Shown here: positions 53,337-62,405 of the stretch, one piece after another
How the letters are laid out: the number at the start of each line of letters is the position of its first letter
Position numbering within the stretch: the stretch's first letter is position 1
From: Nostoc sp. JL34
GTDB taxonomy: Bacteria > Cyanobacteriota > Cyanobacteriia > Cyanobacteriales > Nostocaceae
Assembly (NCBI RefSeq): GCF_017114945.1
Contig: NZ_JABXKQ010000135.1
Location: 45,729 to 109,728 of the forward strand
Reading direction: 5' to 3'
DNA length: 64,000 nt
Notes under the pieces: generated by a model
The model's input: only the letters and a program-made list of their open reading frames with translations
Databases searched by the model: none
What the model was told of the DNA's origin: nothing
Translations under genes and position numbers: made by a program

Positions 53337-53392
53337 CTTTCCCCCTGCCCCCTGCTCCCCTGCTCCCCTGCTCCCCTGCCCCCTGCCCCCTG
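53337..53392. repeat. STRR heptamer tract (CCCCTGC)n
   Basis: About eight CCCCTGC/CCCCTGCT-type units on the plus strand. It begins about 40 bases after the kinase remnant. Confidence 0.9.
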
Positions 53393-53753
53393 CCGTCTTA
53401 ATGATAAGTCTTGAACCGGACACAACATAAAACCGTCATTTATCGGGGACGCAGAGAAACCGATAACGTCTCTATGATTATCAAAACTCTCCTGTGTGAA
53501 CATCCACCCCTACCGCGTGGTTTGTTTTTTTGAAAATAGGTGTAATATCAAGTCTGGTTGAATCAGTTTGGTTTTGTTGTGCTGACTTACTTAGGTAAAA
53601 TAGTTAAGATTAATAACATTTGCGTATAAAACAACAGCAGAAAAGCTGAATAGCTAATGACTACTGATAAATGACAGATTTTCTATCATAAGTAGGAGCC
53701 ATAAAGAAGCTAATATTTGCAACGATCGCTTCTGAACGCACAAAAAGTTATTC

Positions 53754-55220
53754 ATGCAAATTCAAACACCAGACTGGGTGAAGCACGCTATTTTCTACCA
53801 AATCTTCCCAGATCGCTTTGCCAGAAGCAAACAGCCGCGCAAACGGCTGTTGCACGAAGCCCGTTGGGAAGATTGGGACGCTATGCCAACCCTCCAGGGT
53901 TACAAAGGCGGCGATTTATGGGGCATTATGGAGGATTTAGACTACATCCAGGATTTGGGGATTAACGCGATTTACTTCACACCCATCTTTCAATCCGCCA
54001 GCAATCATCGCTATCATACCCACGATTATTACCAAGTTGACCCGATGTTAGGGGGTAACGAGGCTTTTAAGGAATTGCTCGATGCAGCCCATCAACGGAA
54101 TATCAAAGTCGTTTTGGATGGGGTGTTTAACCATTCCAGTCGTGGCTTTTTCTTTTTCCACGACGTTTTAGAAAATGGCCCCTATTCACCTTGGGTAAAT
54201 TGGTTCAAAATAGAAGGCTGGCCTCTTGCACCATACAATGGGGAATTCCCTGCTAACTATGTGGGTTGGGCTGGAAATCGCGCTTTACCAGAATTTAACC
54301 ACGATAACCCAGAAGTCAGGGAATACATTATGGAGATTGCCGAATATTGGATTAAATTCGGCATCGACGGTTGGCGGTTAGATGTACCATTTGAAATAAA
54401 AACTCCTGGTTTTTGGCAGGAATTTCGCGATCGCGTTAAGGCAGTCAATCCCGAAGCTTACATTGTGGGCGAAGTATGGGGAGATTCCCGCCAGTGGTTG
54501 GATGGGACACAATTTGACGGCGTGATGAATTATCTCTTTGCTGGGCCGACAATTGCCTTTGCAGCAGGCGATCGCGTAGTCTTAGAACAAGTCCAAAGCC
54601 GCGACTATCAACCTTATCCACCCTTATTTGCCACCGAGTACGCCACCAAAATCCAAGAAGTACTGCAACTTTACCCTTGGGAAATTCAGCTAACTCAACT
54701 CAATTTGTTAGCAAGTCACGATACAGCCCGATTGATGACTATTGCAGGCGGCGATATAGCTAGCGTGGAATTATCAACTCTACTGCTATTCACCTTTCCC
54801 GGTGCCCCCAGCATCTACTATGGTGATGAAGTTGGTTTACCTGGTGGCATAGATCCCGACTCACGCCGTGGCTTTCCTTTAGAAAGCAAGTGGGAACGAG
54901 AAATTTTTAATACTCACCGTCAATTAATTGCCCTCCGCCAAACTTACCCAGCCTTGCGTACAGGTGATTATCAAGTTCTCCATGCTCAAGGACAACTTTA
55001 TATCTTTGCGCGAACTTTGGGGGCAGAAGAATTGATAATTGCCGTCAACGCTGGCACAAGTTCGGCAATAGCAAATGTAGATATCAACACTTTGCGGACT
55101 CAACCCAACAAGCAATTATATGGCACTGCTGAGGTTGAGTGGAATCCTGAAGGAGAAACTCAACAGTTGAGGTTGACTGTTCCCGCACGCAGTGGATGCA
55201 TCCTGGGGACTGGGGACTAG
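53754..55220 (+). CDS. Alpha-amylase family glycoside hydrolase (GH13)
   Basis: 488 residues. The (beta/alpha)8 barrel carries the four GH13 regions: region I DGVFNHSSRG, region II GWRLDVPFE with the nucleophile Asp, region III YIVGEVWGD with the acid/base Glu, and region IV LLASHDTARL. The opening DWVKHAIFYQIFPDRFARS is typical of cyclomaltodextrinase/neopullulanase enzymes, though the extra N-terminal domain of that group is missing. No signal peptide, so it is cytosolic and likely acts on glycogen or maltodextrins. Confidence 0.92.
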   Translation: MQIQTPDWVKHAIFYQIFPDRFARSKQPRKRLLHEARWEDWDAMPTLQGYKGGDLWGIMEDLDYIQDLGINAIYFTPIFQSASNHRYHTHDYYQVDPMLGGNEAFKELLDAAHQRNIKVVLDGVFNHSSRGFFFFHDVLENGPYSPWVNWFKIEGWPLAPYNGEFPANYVGWAGNRALPEFNHDNPEVREYIMEIAEYWIKFGIDGWRLDVPFEIKTPGFWQEFRDRVKAVNPEAYIVGEVWGDSRQWLDGTQFDGVMNYLFAGPTIAFAAGDRVVLEQVQSRDYQPYPPLFATEYATKIQEVLQLYPWEIQLTQLNLLASHDTARLMTIAGGDIASVELSTLLLFTFPGAPSIYYGDEVGLPGGIDPDSRRGFPLESKWEREIFNTHRQLIALRQTYPALRTGDYQVLHAQGQLYIFARTLGAEELIIAVNAGTSSAIANVDINTLRTQPNKQLYGTAEVEWNPEGETQQLRLTVPARSGCILGTGD

Positions 55221-55353
55221 GGACTAGGGATTGGGGATTGGGGAAGAAGCAAGGGAGCAGGGAGCAGGGGGAAAATTCCTCTCCTCTGCACCCTTCCCCC
55301 TGCCCCTCTGCCTCTTTTCAATGCCCAATGCCCAATGCTCAATACCCCATACA

Positions 55354-55773
55354 TTACCTTCCCGCCACCATTGCAGGCATCAACACTGCATCAATAATAT
55401 GGATCACGCCATTGTCTGTCAGAATATCTGTTTTGAGGACATTGGCGTTATTCACCTTAAACTTACCGTCGGCAGATTCAATGGCTACAATTGACCCTTC
55501 AAGGGTTTGTGCCTCATTAATCTGTGCCAAGTCATCAGATCGAACATCCCCACTAGCGATATGATACGCCACAATTTTCCTGAGCTTGGGAATGTCTTGT
55601 AATAACAAATCTAAAGTTCCCTCTGGTAGATTAGCAAAAGCTTCGTCAGTCGGTGCAAAGAGGGTGAAAGAACCAGGACTTTTCAAAGTTTCTATAAAAT
55701 CTACAGCTTTAGCAGCCTTTATTAGGGTATTGAAATTACCCGCTGCGATCGCAGTTTCCACAAGGTCAGCCAT
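55354..55773 (-). CDS. Fasciclin (FAS1) domain protein
   Basis: 139 residues, one FAS1 domain. The H1 box is GSFTLFAPTDEAFANLP and the H2 box is the region around NGVIHIIDAVLMPA. FAS1 proteins act in adhesion or at the cell surface, but this one has no signal peptide, as is common for the short cyanobacterial forms. It is convergent with the GH13 gene; STRR-like GGGGACT units lie between them (about 55203-55250). Confidence 0.92.
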   Translation of the reverse strand: MADLVETAIAAGNFNTLIKAAKAVDFIETLKSPGSFTLFAPTDEAFANLPEGTLDLLLQDIPKLRKIVAYHIASGDVRSDDLAQINEAQTLEGSIVAIESADGKFKVNNANVLKTDILTDNGVIHIIDAVLMPAMVAGR

Positions 55774-55923
55774 GAGGGTGCGTTATTTAATACTACAAGT
55801 TACTTATAAAGTGACTAAAATATCTTAGCCTCTATCAATAGAGAGGTTGTCGGCGATTTCACAGACAGCAGCAGACTGATTTAGTGCTGTTACACTGGAG
55901 AATGACCCCAAAAACCACTGATT

Positions 55924-56160
55924 ATGCTAAAGCGTTCTAAGTTCGAGACAACTCAGTCTCAGATTATGCACCGGGCTGAGGATCTGATTAGTGCAGCCTC
56001 AAATCGTTACCGCATTACGGTTCAGGTAGCAAATCGTGCTAAACGTCGGCGTTACGAAGACTTTGAAAGTAATGAAGATGCGATGATGAAGCCAGTGCTA
56101 AGGGCAATTATTGAAATGTCCGATGAATTGACTCAGCCAGAAATTATCGGCGAACTATAA
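55924..56160 (+). CDS. rpoZ: RNA polymerase omega subunit
   Basis: 78 residues. The omega signature is MHRAEDLISAASNRYRITVQVANRAKRRR, seen at residues 16-44, followed by an acidic tail (PVLRAIIEMSDELTQP). It binds the beta-prime C-terminus and helps polymerase assembly and sigma recruitment. Length matches cyanobacterial omega. Confidence 0.95.
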   Translation: MLKRSKFETTQSQIMHRAEDLISAASNRYRITVQVANRAKRRRYEDFESNEDAMMKPVLRAIIEMSDELTQPEIIGEL

Positions 56161-56262
56161 AAACAGTTCTAAGTTGAGAGTGCTGTTAGCAGTAGCCAGG
56201 CGTTGAGCCAGTGCTGAGTAGCAATGCAGTGTGATAGCACTCTCATTTGAAAATATCGTTCT

Positions 56263-56886
56263 ATGAAAAAGAAAAAACTTCTACCTAGATCAATCCTCTC
56301 AAAACTCGGAACTCAGCATTCATTACTACTGCTTACCTTAATGGTAGTGGGTGTAATTGTTTTGAGTTCAGGGTCGGGCAAATTAATACATAGAAATTTA
56401 TTTAGTATCCAACCTGCTTATGCTCAGAGAATCACTCCTAGTGATGTTTGGCAGCAAGTGTATCAGCAATTGCCAGATTTTCCACGGGAAAACAAGTATA
56501 TCAGCAAAGAAAACGGGAAAGTTGCCGAAAACAATACCTTAGCAAATCGCCTAATTAGATATCACATTTATACCAAAGGGCGTGCCCCAATTTATCGCTT
56601 GGATTGGAAGCTGACTTTAGCTGATTACCTGGGTGCGAATGAAATTATGTATGATGCTTCCTATCCGGGAAATGATTCACTACAGGAAAATCCAATAGAA
56701 GGCGATCGCAAAGCCATCACCCGTCTTACCCGCAGCCAGCGAGATGCCCTAGTGCAAGTCTTAGTCAATATATTTAATCCTACTTCCCAAAATACTCTAT
56801 CCCCTAACCCCAATACCCCACCCAGTCCAACTACATCAACTACTCCACAGCCACCCCAACGAGGAGGTGCCGAATTATTGAGGTAA
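56263..56886 (+). CDS. Exported protein of unknown function
   Basis: 207 residues. A basic N-terminus (KKKKLLPRS) and hydrophobic segment (LLLLTLMVVGVIVLSSG, about 27-44) form a signal peptide or anchor, with a possible cleavage at AYA-QRITP. The central domain (SDVWQQVYQQLPDFPRENKY, LANRLIRYHIYTKGRAPIY) looks conserved and mixed alpha/beta. The last 40 residues are Pro/Thr/Ser-rich. Not a family I can name. Located between rpoZ and the DUF1818 gene. Confidence 0.75.
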   Translation: MKKKKLLPRSILSKLGTQHSLLLLTLMVVGVIVLSSGSGKLIHRNLFSIQPAYAQRITPSDVWQQVYQQLPDFPRENKYISKENGKVAENNTLANRLIRYHIYTKGRAPIYRLDWKLTLADYLGANEIMYDASYPGNDSLQENPIEGDRKAITRLTRSQRDALVQVLVNIFNPTSQNTLSPNPNTPPSPTTSTTPQPPQRGGAELLR

Positions 56887-56935
56887 CGAGATAGTTATCA
56901 GTTGTAAATCAATAACTCCTAACTCCTAACTTTTT

Positions 56936-57301
56936 ATGGAACGTGTTGTAAAAAGCGGATTTGGTTGGCGTATTGGCTGGAGCCCCGATGCATCTGAGTT
57001 TAAAGGTTTAGTTGGTACAGATGATTGGGCAATTGAGTTAACCGAAGCTGAATTGAATGATTTTTGCCGTCTACTAGCACAGCTAGCAGACACCATGAAG
57101 CAACTCGCAACTGAATTAATGGAAGAGGAAAAAATTGCTTGTGAAGCCGAAAGCGATTTATTATGGATGGAAGTGGAAGGCTATCCTCATGCTTACAGTC
57201 TGCGTTTCATCTTGAACACAGGGCGAGGTGTAGAAGGGAAATGGGATACTTCTGCTGTTCCAAATTTACTGCAAGCTACTGGGATGCTTAAGGTTTTTTA
57301 A
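56936..57301 (+). CDS. DUF1818 family protein
   Basis: 121 residues. Typical pattern: a start rich in Gly and Trp (KSGFGWRIGWSPDASEF), DDWAIELTEAELNDFCRLL, and a C-terminal LQATGMLKVF. The family is small, soluble and largely limited to cyanobacteria and plastids; its function is unknown to me. It lies 50 bases upstream of the tRNA gene. Confidence 0.85.
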   Translation: MERVVKSGFGWRIGWSPDASEFKGLVGTDDWAIELTEAELNDFCRLLAQLADTMKQLATELMEEEKIACEAESDLLWMEVEGYPHAYSLRFILNTGRGVEGKWDTSAVPNLLQATGMLKVF

Positions 57302-57351
57302 ATTTGCCTCTTGATTATCCTAAAATTTTGCTGTATGATGGTAGTTCTGAC

Positions 57352-57425
57352 CGGGGCGTAGCGCAGCTTGGTAGCGCGCCACTTTGGGGTAGTGGAGGTC
57401 GTGGGTTCGAATCCCGCCGCTCCGA
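57352..57425 (+). tRNA. tRNA-Pro (anticodon GGG)
   Basis: Complete cloverleaf: acceptor CGGGGCG / CGCTCCG with one G-U pair, D-arm GCGC..GCGC, anticodon stem CCACT / AGTGG with loop TTGGGGT, and T-arm GTGGG-TTCGAAT-CCCGC. The anticodon GGG is at 57386-57388 and reads CCC/CCU. CCA is not encoded. Discriminator base A. Confidence 0.95.
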
Positions 57426-57441
57426 TTGATGATAAGCCATA

Positions 57442-57477
57442 CCTGCTAGTCATTTTAAAATGATTAGCAGGTTTTTT
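57442..57477 (+). terminator. Terminator after tRNA-Pro
   Basis: CCTGCTAGTCATTT pairs with AAATGATTAGCAGG (one G-U), closed by a short loop and followed by six T's. Confidence 0.85.
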
Positions 57478-57773
57478 CAGCGATCATCCCAATTTGGCAA
57501 AATATGACCAAATCAAGTTTCGTGTTCCAATCTGGTATTCAATAATCCATTTATCTTGGTTGTCCGAAACGGGTTGCGAAAACGTACCTGTTGGAGCTTT
57601 GATATCAACAATAATTACTAATTCGTAACTAATTGTTGATATCTCACATCAGCAGCGTAACACCGAAGCTCTAACCCTAAGCCCTACATTATCAAGACAA
57701 CATAGATATTATCGATCTTTCAATGTCCCTATTAATTAGCGATCGCTTGGTAAAAAAGAAATGCGATCGCACT

Positions 57774-58091
57774 TTAGAACTGGTAGTGTTCAGATCCCCG
57801 ACTTCTTTGAGAAGTCGAGGATCTAATTTTTATAGTGATTCTAAGCTTAAATGTAGAGCTAAAGGCAAAAGCGTAGTCTATCATAAACATTTTGTTGCGT
57901 CCCTCTACTTGATACCAAAATAAATCCCCGGCGACAAAAATATTTGGATTGTCGGCGAACAGCCAATCTAAATTCTGCTTAATTTCTACAATCCAGCCAA
58001 ACTGTATGATGGTATTATTAGCCACTGGTTGTCCGTCACTATCTGGGTAGATAACCTCTGGCTGGGTCGGCGGTTGGATTTGCGATACCAT
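57774..58091 (-). pseudogene. Truncated Uma2-family endonuclease-like gene (DUF820)
   Basis: The first 65-69 residues (MVSQIQPPTQPEVIYPDSDG; LDWLFADNPNIFVAGDLFWY; VEGRNK) match the N-terminus of Uma2/DUF820 proteins. After NK the expected KIRRAPDVMVVFG-type catalytic segment is replaced by unrelated sequence that runs into the repeat at 57792-57824. About two thirds of the family domain, including the PD-(D/E)XK core, is lost. It is probably inactive. Confidence 0.75.
57792..57824. repeat. Hairpin repeat (GATCCCCGACTTCTT type)
   Basis: AGATCCccGACTTCT faces AGAAGTCgaGGATCT around TTG. It overlaps the end of the broken Uma2 gene. The same palindrome type is widespread between genes of Nostoc species. 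Confidence 0.65.
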
Positions 58092-58273
58092 AGCTTCGCC
58101 CTCAGAAGGATATTTAATCGAGATGCTTTCAAATTAGCAGACTATTAAGGATGTCTGCGGCATGAATCTGGAACGATAACTAACTAAAACAGTACTATTG
58201 TTCTACAATAAACCGATTAAAGATAGTATTATTAAGGACTGTTTCATCAGAAACTCCTTCTTCGCCGCCCAAT

Positions 58274-61174
58274 ATGTCAGACCAACAGCTAGCAGCATCC
58301 TTGAATGGACATCTTCCGTACCCCAGCCACAACAGCCAGAATACCATTCGGATTCGGGGTGCTAGGCAGCATAATCTGAAAAATATTGACTTGGAATTGC
58401 CACGCGATCGCCTAATCGTATTCACTGGCGTTTCTGGTTCTGGTAAGTCTTCCCTAGCCTTTGATACCATTTTCGCTGAAGGGCAACGTCGCTATGTGGA
58501 GTCCCTCAGCGCCTACGCACGGCAATTTTTAGGACAACTGGATAAGCCAGATGTGGAAGCCATTGAAGGCTTAAGTCCAGCGATTTCCATTGACCAAAAG
58601 TCAACGTCTCATAACCCGCGTTCCACCGTCGGTACGGTGACAGAGATTTACGACTATTTGCGGCTGTTATTTGGTCGGGCTGGCGAACCCCATTGTCCGA
58701 TATGCGATCGCTGTATTGCACCCCAGACAATCGATGAGATGTGCGATCGCATCATGGAATTACCAGATCGCACTCGCTTCCAAATTCTTGCACCCGTTGT
58801 CCGGGGGAAAAAAGGCACACATCGTAAGCTTTTGTCAAGTCTGGCATCCCAAGGTTTTGTTCGCGTGCGAATCAATGGCGAAATCCGCGAACTGTCAGAT
58901 TCCATTGAATTGGATAAAAATTTTACCCACACCATCGAAGTGGTCATTGACCGCTTGGTGAAAAAGGCTGATATTCAGGAGCGTTTGGTTGATTCCCTGT
59001 CTACGTGTCTCAAGCAATCGGGTGGAATTGCAGCCATTCTAGTGAGTCTGCTTGGTGATGACGGACAAGAAAAAGAAGAAGAATTAGTATTTTCGGAAAA
59101 CTTTGCCTGTCCAGAACATGGCGCGGTAATGGAAGAATTATCACCGCGATTGTTCTCCTTTAACTCGCCTTATGGTGCTTGTCCGCACTGTCATGGCATC
59201 GGGACTTTAAGAAGATTTGCGCCAGACTTGATTGTACCCGACTGGGAAGCGCCAGTTTATGCCGCGATCGCGCCTTGGTCAGAAAAAGATAATTCTTATT
59301 ACTTGGAATTACTCTATAGCGTCGGACAGATTTATGGATTTGAGTTACAGACAAATTGGGGCAAGCTGACAGAAGAACAGCAGCAAATTCTTCTGTATGG
59401 CGAGAAAGATGAACGAGCCGCAGAAGCACAAAGGAAGCAGAGTTTTAAAGGTGCTATTCCAATTTTGCAACGCCAGTATGAAGGTGGTTCGGAATTAGTT
59501 AAGCAAAAATTAGAGCAGTATTTAATCGATCAACCGTGCGAAGTTTGTAAAGGAAAACGGTTAAAACCGGAAGCCTTGGCGGTGAAGTTGGGACAATATG
59601 GAATTTTAGAATTGACTACCGTATCAATTCGGGATTGTCGGGAGAGAATTGAGCAATTTAAGTTGAGCGATCGCCAGTTACAAATTGCTGATTTAGTCCT
59701 CAGAGAAATCAAAGCTAGATTGCAATTTTTGTTAGATGTAGGTTTAGATTACCTCACCCTTGACCGTCCAGCTATGACCCTTTCCGGTGGCGAAGCCCAA
59801 CGAATTCGTCTAGCAACGCAAATTGGTTCTGGATTAACAGGAGTTCTCTACGTTTTAGATGAACCGAGTATTGGTTTGCATCAACGAGATAATGGCAGAT
59901 TGCTCAAAACCTTAACGAAATTGCGCGATTTGGGTAATACATTAATTGTTGTTGAACACGATGAAGAAACAATTCGTGCAGCCAACCACATTGTTGATAT
60001 TGGCCCTGGTGCAGGAATTCACGGCGGAAATATTATCGCCCAAGGTGATTTTCAGGCGTTATTAGCAGCAGAAGATTCCTTAACGGGTGCATATTTATCA
60101 GGAAGACGAGTAATTACTACACCAGCAGAACGCCGAGAAGGAAATGGGCGCAGTTTGGGAATTAAAAATGCCCATCGTAACAATTTACAAAATATAGATG
60201 TAGACATTCCATTAGGTAAACTCGTCTCGATTACTGGTGTGTCTGGTTCTGGCAAATCTACCCTGATTAATGAATTACTATATCCATCTCTGCAACACCA
60301 TTTGACTAAGAAAGTTCCCTTACCCAGACATTTGGATAAGATCCAGGGATTAAACGCGGTTGATAAAGCGATCGTTATCGATCAATCCCCAATTGGACGC
60401 ACACCACGTTCTAACCCTGCAACTTACACAGGAATTTTCGATGCCATTCGAGATGTATTTTCCCAAACAGTAGAAGCCAAAGCTAGGGGTTACAAACCTG
60501 GACAATTTTCTTTTAACGTTAAAGGTGGACGTTGCGAAGCTTGTAGCGGCCAGGGTGTGAATGTTATTGAAATGAACTTTCTCCCTGATGTTTACGTGCA
60601 ATGCGAAATTTGTAAAGGTGCAAGATACAACCGCGAAACTTTGCAAGTGAAGTACAAAGATAAGTCTATATCTGATGTTCTGAGAATGACAGTTGAGGAA
60701 AGTTTAGACTTTTTCCAGAATATTCCCAAAGCGATCGCGCGTTTGCAAACTTTATTTGATGTCGGGTTGGGTTATGTCCAACTAGGACAACCTGCAACTA
60801 CCTTATCAGGTGGTGAAGCGCAACGGGTAAAATTAGCAACAGAACTATCTCGACGCGCCACAGGTAAGACACTTTATTTAATAGATGAACCGACAACAGG
60901 CTTATCTTTTTATGATGTCCACAAATTGTTAGATGTGTTGCAAAGATTAGTAGATAAAGGCAATTCAATATTAGTAATTGAACACAACTTAGATGTAATT
61001 CGTTGTTCTGACTGGGTGATAGATTTGGGGCCAGAAGGTGGCGACAAAGGAGGAGAATTGATTGCTGTGGGTACACCGGAGGAAGTTGCAAAAAATCCCA
61101 GGTCTTATACTGGGCAATATTTAAAGCAGGTGTTGAAGCAGTATCCGGCAAATACAACTATTATGAAAACATAG
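58274..61174 (+). CDS. uvrA: Excinuclease ABC subunit A
   Basis: 966 residues. Damage recognition in nucleotide excision repair, with UvrB. Two ABC modules are seen: Walker A GVSGSGKSSLAFDT (about 52-65) and GVSGSGKSTLINEL (about 655), and signature TLSGGEAQRIRLATQ and TLSGGEAQRVKLATE. Zinc motifs are CPICDRC, CPHCHGIGTL with CEVCKGKR, and CEACSGQG with CEICKGARYN. The start MSDQQLAASLNG is somewhat longer than in other bacteria; IRIRGARQHNLKNIDLELP begins the conserved part near residue 27. Confidence 0.97.
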   Translation: MSDQQLAASLNGHLPYPSHNSQNTIRIRGARQHNLKNIDLELPRDRLIVFTGVSGSGKSSLAFDTIFAEGQRRYVESLSAYARQFLGQLDKPDVEAIEGLSPAISIDQKSTSHNPRSTVGTVTEIYDYLRLLFGRAGEPHCPICDRCIAPQTIDEMCDRIMELPDRTRFQILAPVVRGKKGTHRKLLSSLASQGFVRVRINGEIRELSDSIELDKNFTHTIEVVIDRLVKKADIQERLVDSLSTCLKQSGGIAAILVSLLGDDGQEKEEELVFSENFACPEHGAVMEELSPRLFSFNSPYGACPHCHGIGTLRRFAPDLIVPDWEAPVYAAIAPWSEKDNSYYLELLYSVGQIYGFELQTNWGKLTEEQQQILLYGEKDERAAEAQRKQSFKGAIPILQRQYEGGSELVKQKLEQYLIDQPCEVCKGKRLKPEALAVKLGQYGILELTTVSIRDCRERIEQFKLSDRQLQIADLVLREIKARLQFLLDVGLDYLTLDRPAMTLSGGEAQRIRLATQIGSGLTGVLYVLDEPSIGLHQRDNGRLLKTLTKLRDLGNTLIVVEHDEETIRAANHIVDIGPGAGIHGGNIIAQGDFQALLAAEDSLTGAYLSGRRVITTPAERREGNGRSLGIKNAHRNNLQNIDVDIPLGKLVSITGVSGSGKSTLINELLYPSLQHHLTKKVPLPRHLDKIQGLNAVDKAIVIDQSPIGRTPRSNPATYTGIFDAIRDVFSQTVEAKARGYKPGQFSFNVKGGRCEACSGQGVNVIEMNFLPDVYVQCEICKGARYNRETLQVKYKDKSISDVLRMTVEESLDFFQNIPKAIARLQTLFDVGLGYVQLGQPATTLSGGEAQRVKLATELSRRATGKTLYLIDEPTTGLSFYDVHKLLDVLQRLVDKGNSILVIEHNLDVIRCSDWVIDLGPEGGDKGGELIAVGTPEEVAKNPRSYTGQYLKQVLKQYPANTTIMKT

Positions 61175-61211
61175 ATAGACAAGGTGATGGGTCTTTAAAA
61201 GGAGAAGCTCA

Positions 61212-62405
61212 ATGAATGATCGGGAGTTAGAAATTCTCCTGAACGACCTGGAATCAGATCGGGTAGAACGTAAGGCTTCAATATCTGACCGGAATGTAAT
61301 TCGTCAGGCTATTTGTGCATTTGCCAATGACTTACCGAATCACCAGCAACCAGGAGTCCTATTTATTGGAGTTCACGATAATGGCAGATGCGCTGACCTT
61401 GCCATAGACGATAAGCTTTTGCTTACACTCTCCGATATGCGGTCTGATGGCAACATCTTACCTTTTCCATCAATGATTGTCCAAAAACGGACTATTGGCG
61501 GATGTGAACTAGCAGTTTTAATTGTAGAACCATCAGATGCTCCACCTGTACGCTTTAATGGACGTGTTTGGATCAGAGTTGGCCCCCGTCGAGCTACTGC
61601 TACAGCAGAAGAAGAACGTCGTTTAGCTGAAAAAAGACGCTCAAAAGACTTGCCTTTTGATTTACGACCCCTATCATCAGCCAGTTTAGATGACCTCGAT
61701 TTAGAAATTTTTCGTCGAGTTTATTTGCCTTCTGCGTTGGCAAACGATATTCTTCAAGAGAATCAACGCACTGTTGAACAACAACTTCAATCAATGCGTT
61801 TTGCAACAGTTGATCCGTTGCCTAAACCAACTATTTTGGGCGTGCTAGTTGTGGGTAACGATCCTAGACAATTCGTTCCCAGTGCCTATGTTCAATTTCT
61901 TCGCATTGATGGCATTGAGTTAACAGACCCTATTAAAGACCAAAAAGAAATTGGCGGTTCGCTTCCAGATTTGTTGCGGATGCTGGACGAAACTTTTCAA
62001 GTTCATATTTCAGTAGCAACAGACATCACTGCTCAACCAATAGAATTGCGACAGCCTGACTATCCAATAGTTGCCTTGCAACAATTAGGAAGAAATGCAG
62101 TTATGCATCGCACTTATGAAGGGACAAATGCCCCAGTAAGAATTACATGGTTTAGCGATCGCATCGAAATTCAAAATCCCGGCGGCCCTTTTGGTCAAGT
62201 AAATCGGCAAAACTTTGGACAACCAGGCATAACAGACTATCGAAATCCTCACCTTGCCGAAGCGATGAAAAATCTTGGCTATGTTCAGAAATTTGGGGTA
62301 GGAATTCAATATGCTCGGCAGGAACTTCAAAAAAATGGTAATCCACCTCTGGAATTCACTGTGGAAGATACTCATTTGTTGGTCATTCTTAGGAAAAAAC
62401 TATGA
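61212..62405 (+). CDS. AlbA_2 (Schlafen-like) domain plus C-terminal ATP-binding domain protein
   Basis: 397 residues. The N-terminal AlbA_2 domain (about 8-135) has ESDRVERKASISDRN, LPNHQQPGVLFIGVHDNGR and VRFNGRVWIRVGPRR. The C-terminal GHKL-like domain of the RecG-like/HATPase_c_4 type (about 285-395) has VALQQLGRNAVMHRTYE, SDRIEIQNPGGPFG and YVQKFGVGIQYARQEL. Such proteins are often annotated as transcriptional regulators or accessory helicase-like proteins. GGAGAAGCTCA gives a good ribosome site. The stop overlaps the ATG of a ParA-like ATPase (ATGA), so the two are translationally coupled. Confidence 0.88.
   Translation: MNDRELEILLNDLESDRVERKASISDRNVIRQAICAFANDLPNHQQPGVLFIGVHDNGRCADLAIDDKLLLTLSDMRSDGNILPFPSMIVQKRTIGGCELAVLIVEPSDAPPVRFNGRVWIRVGPRRATATAEEERRLAEKRRSKDLPFDLRPLSSASLDDLDLEIFRRVYLPSALANDILQENQRTVEQQLQSMRFATVDPLPKPTILGVLVVGNDPRQFVPSAYVQFLRIDGIELTDPIKDQKEIGGSLPDLLRMLDETFQVHISVATDITAQPIELRQPDYPIVALQQLGRNAVMHRTYEGTNAPVRITWFSDRIEIQNPGGPFGQVNRQNFGQPGITDYRNPHLAEAMKNLGYVQKFGVGIQYARQELQKNGNPPLEFTVEDTHLLVILRKKL

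Larger units (their letters stand above)
53030..53753. other. 724-base gap with a kinase remnant and STRR
   Basis: Contains the kinase start fragment (53223-53294), a CCCCTGC tract (53337-53392) and AT-rich sequence before the GH13 gene. Nothing else coding is supported. Confidence 0.5.
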
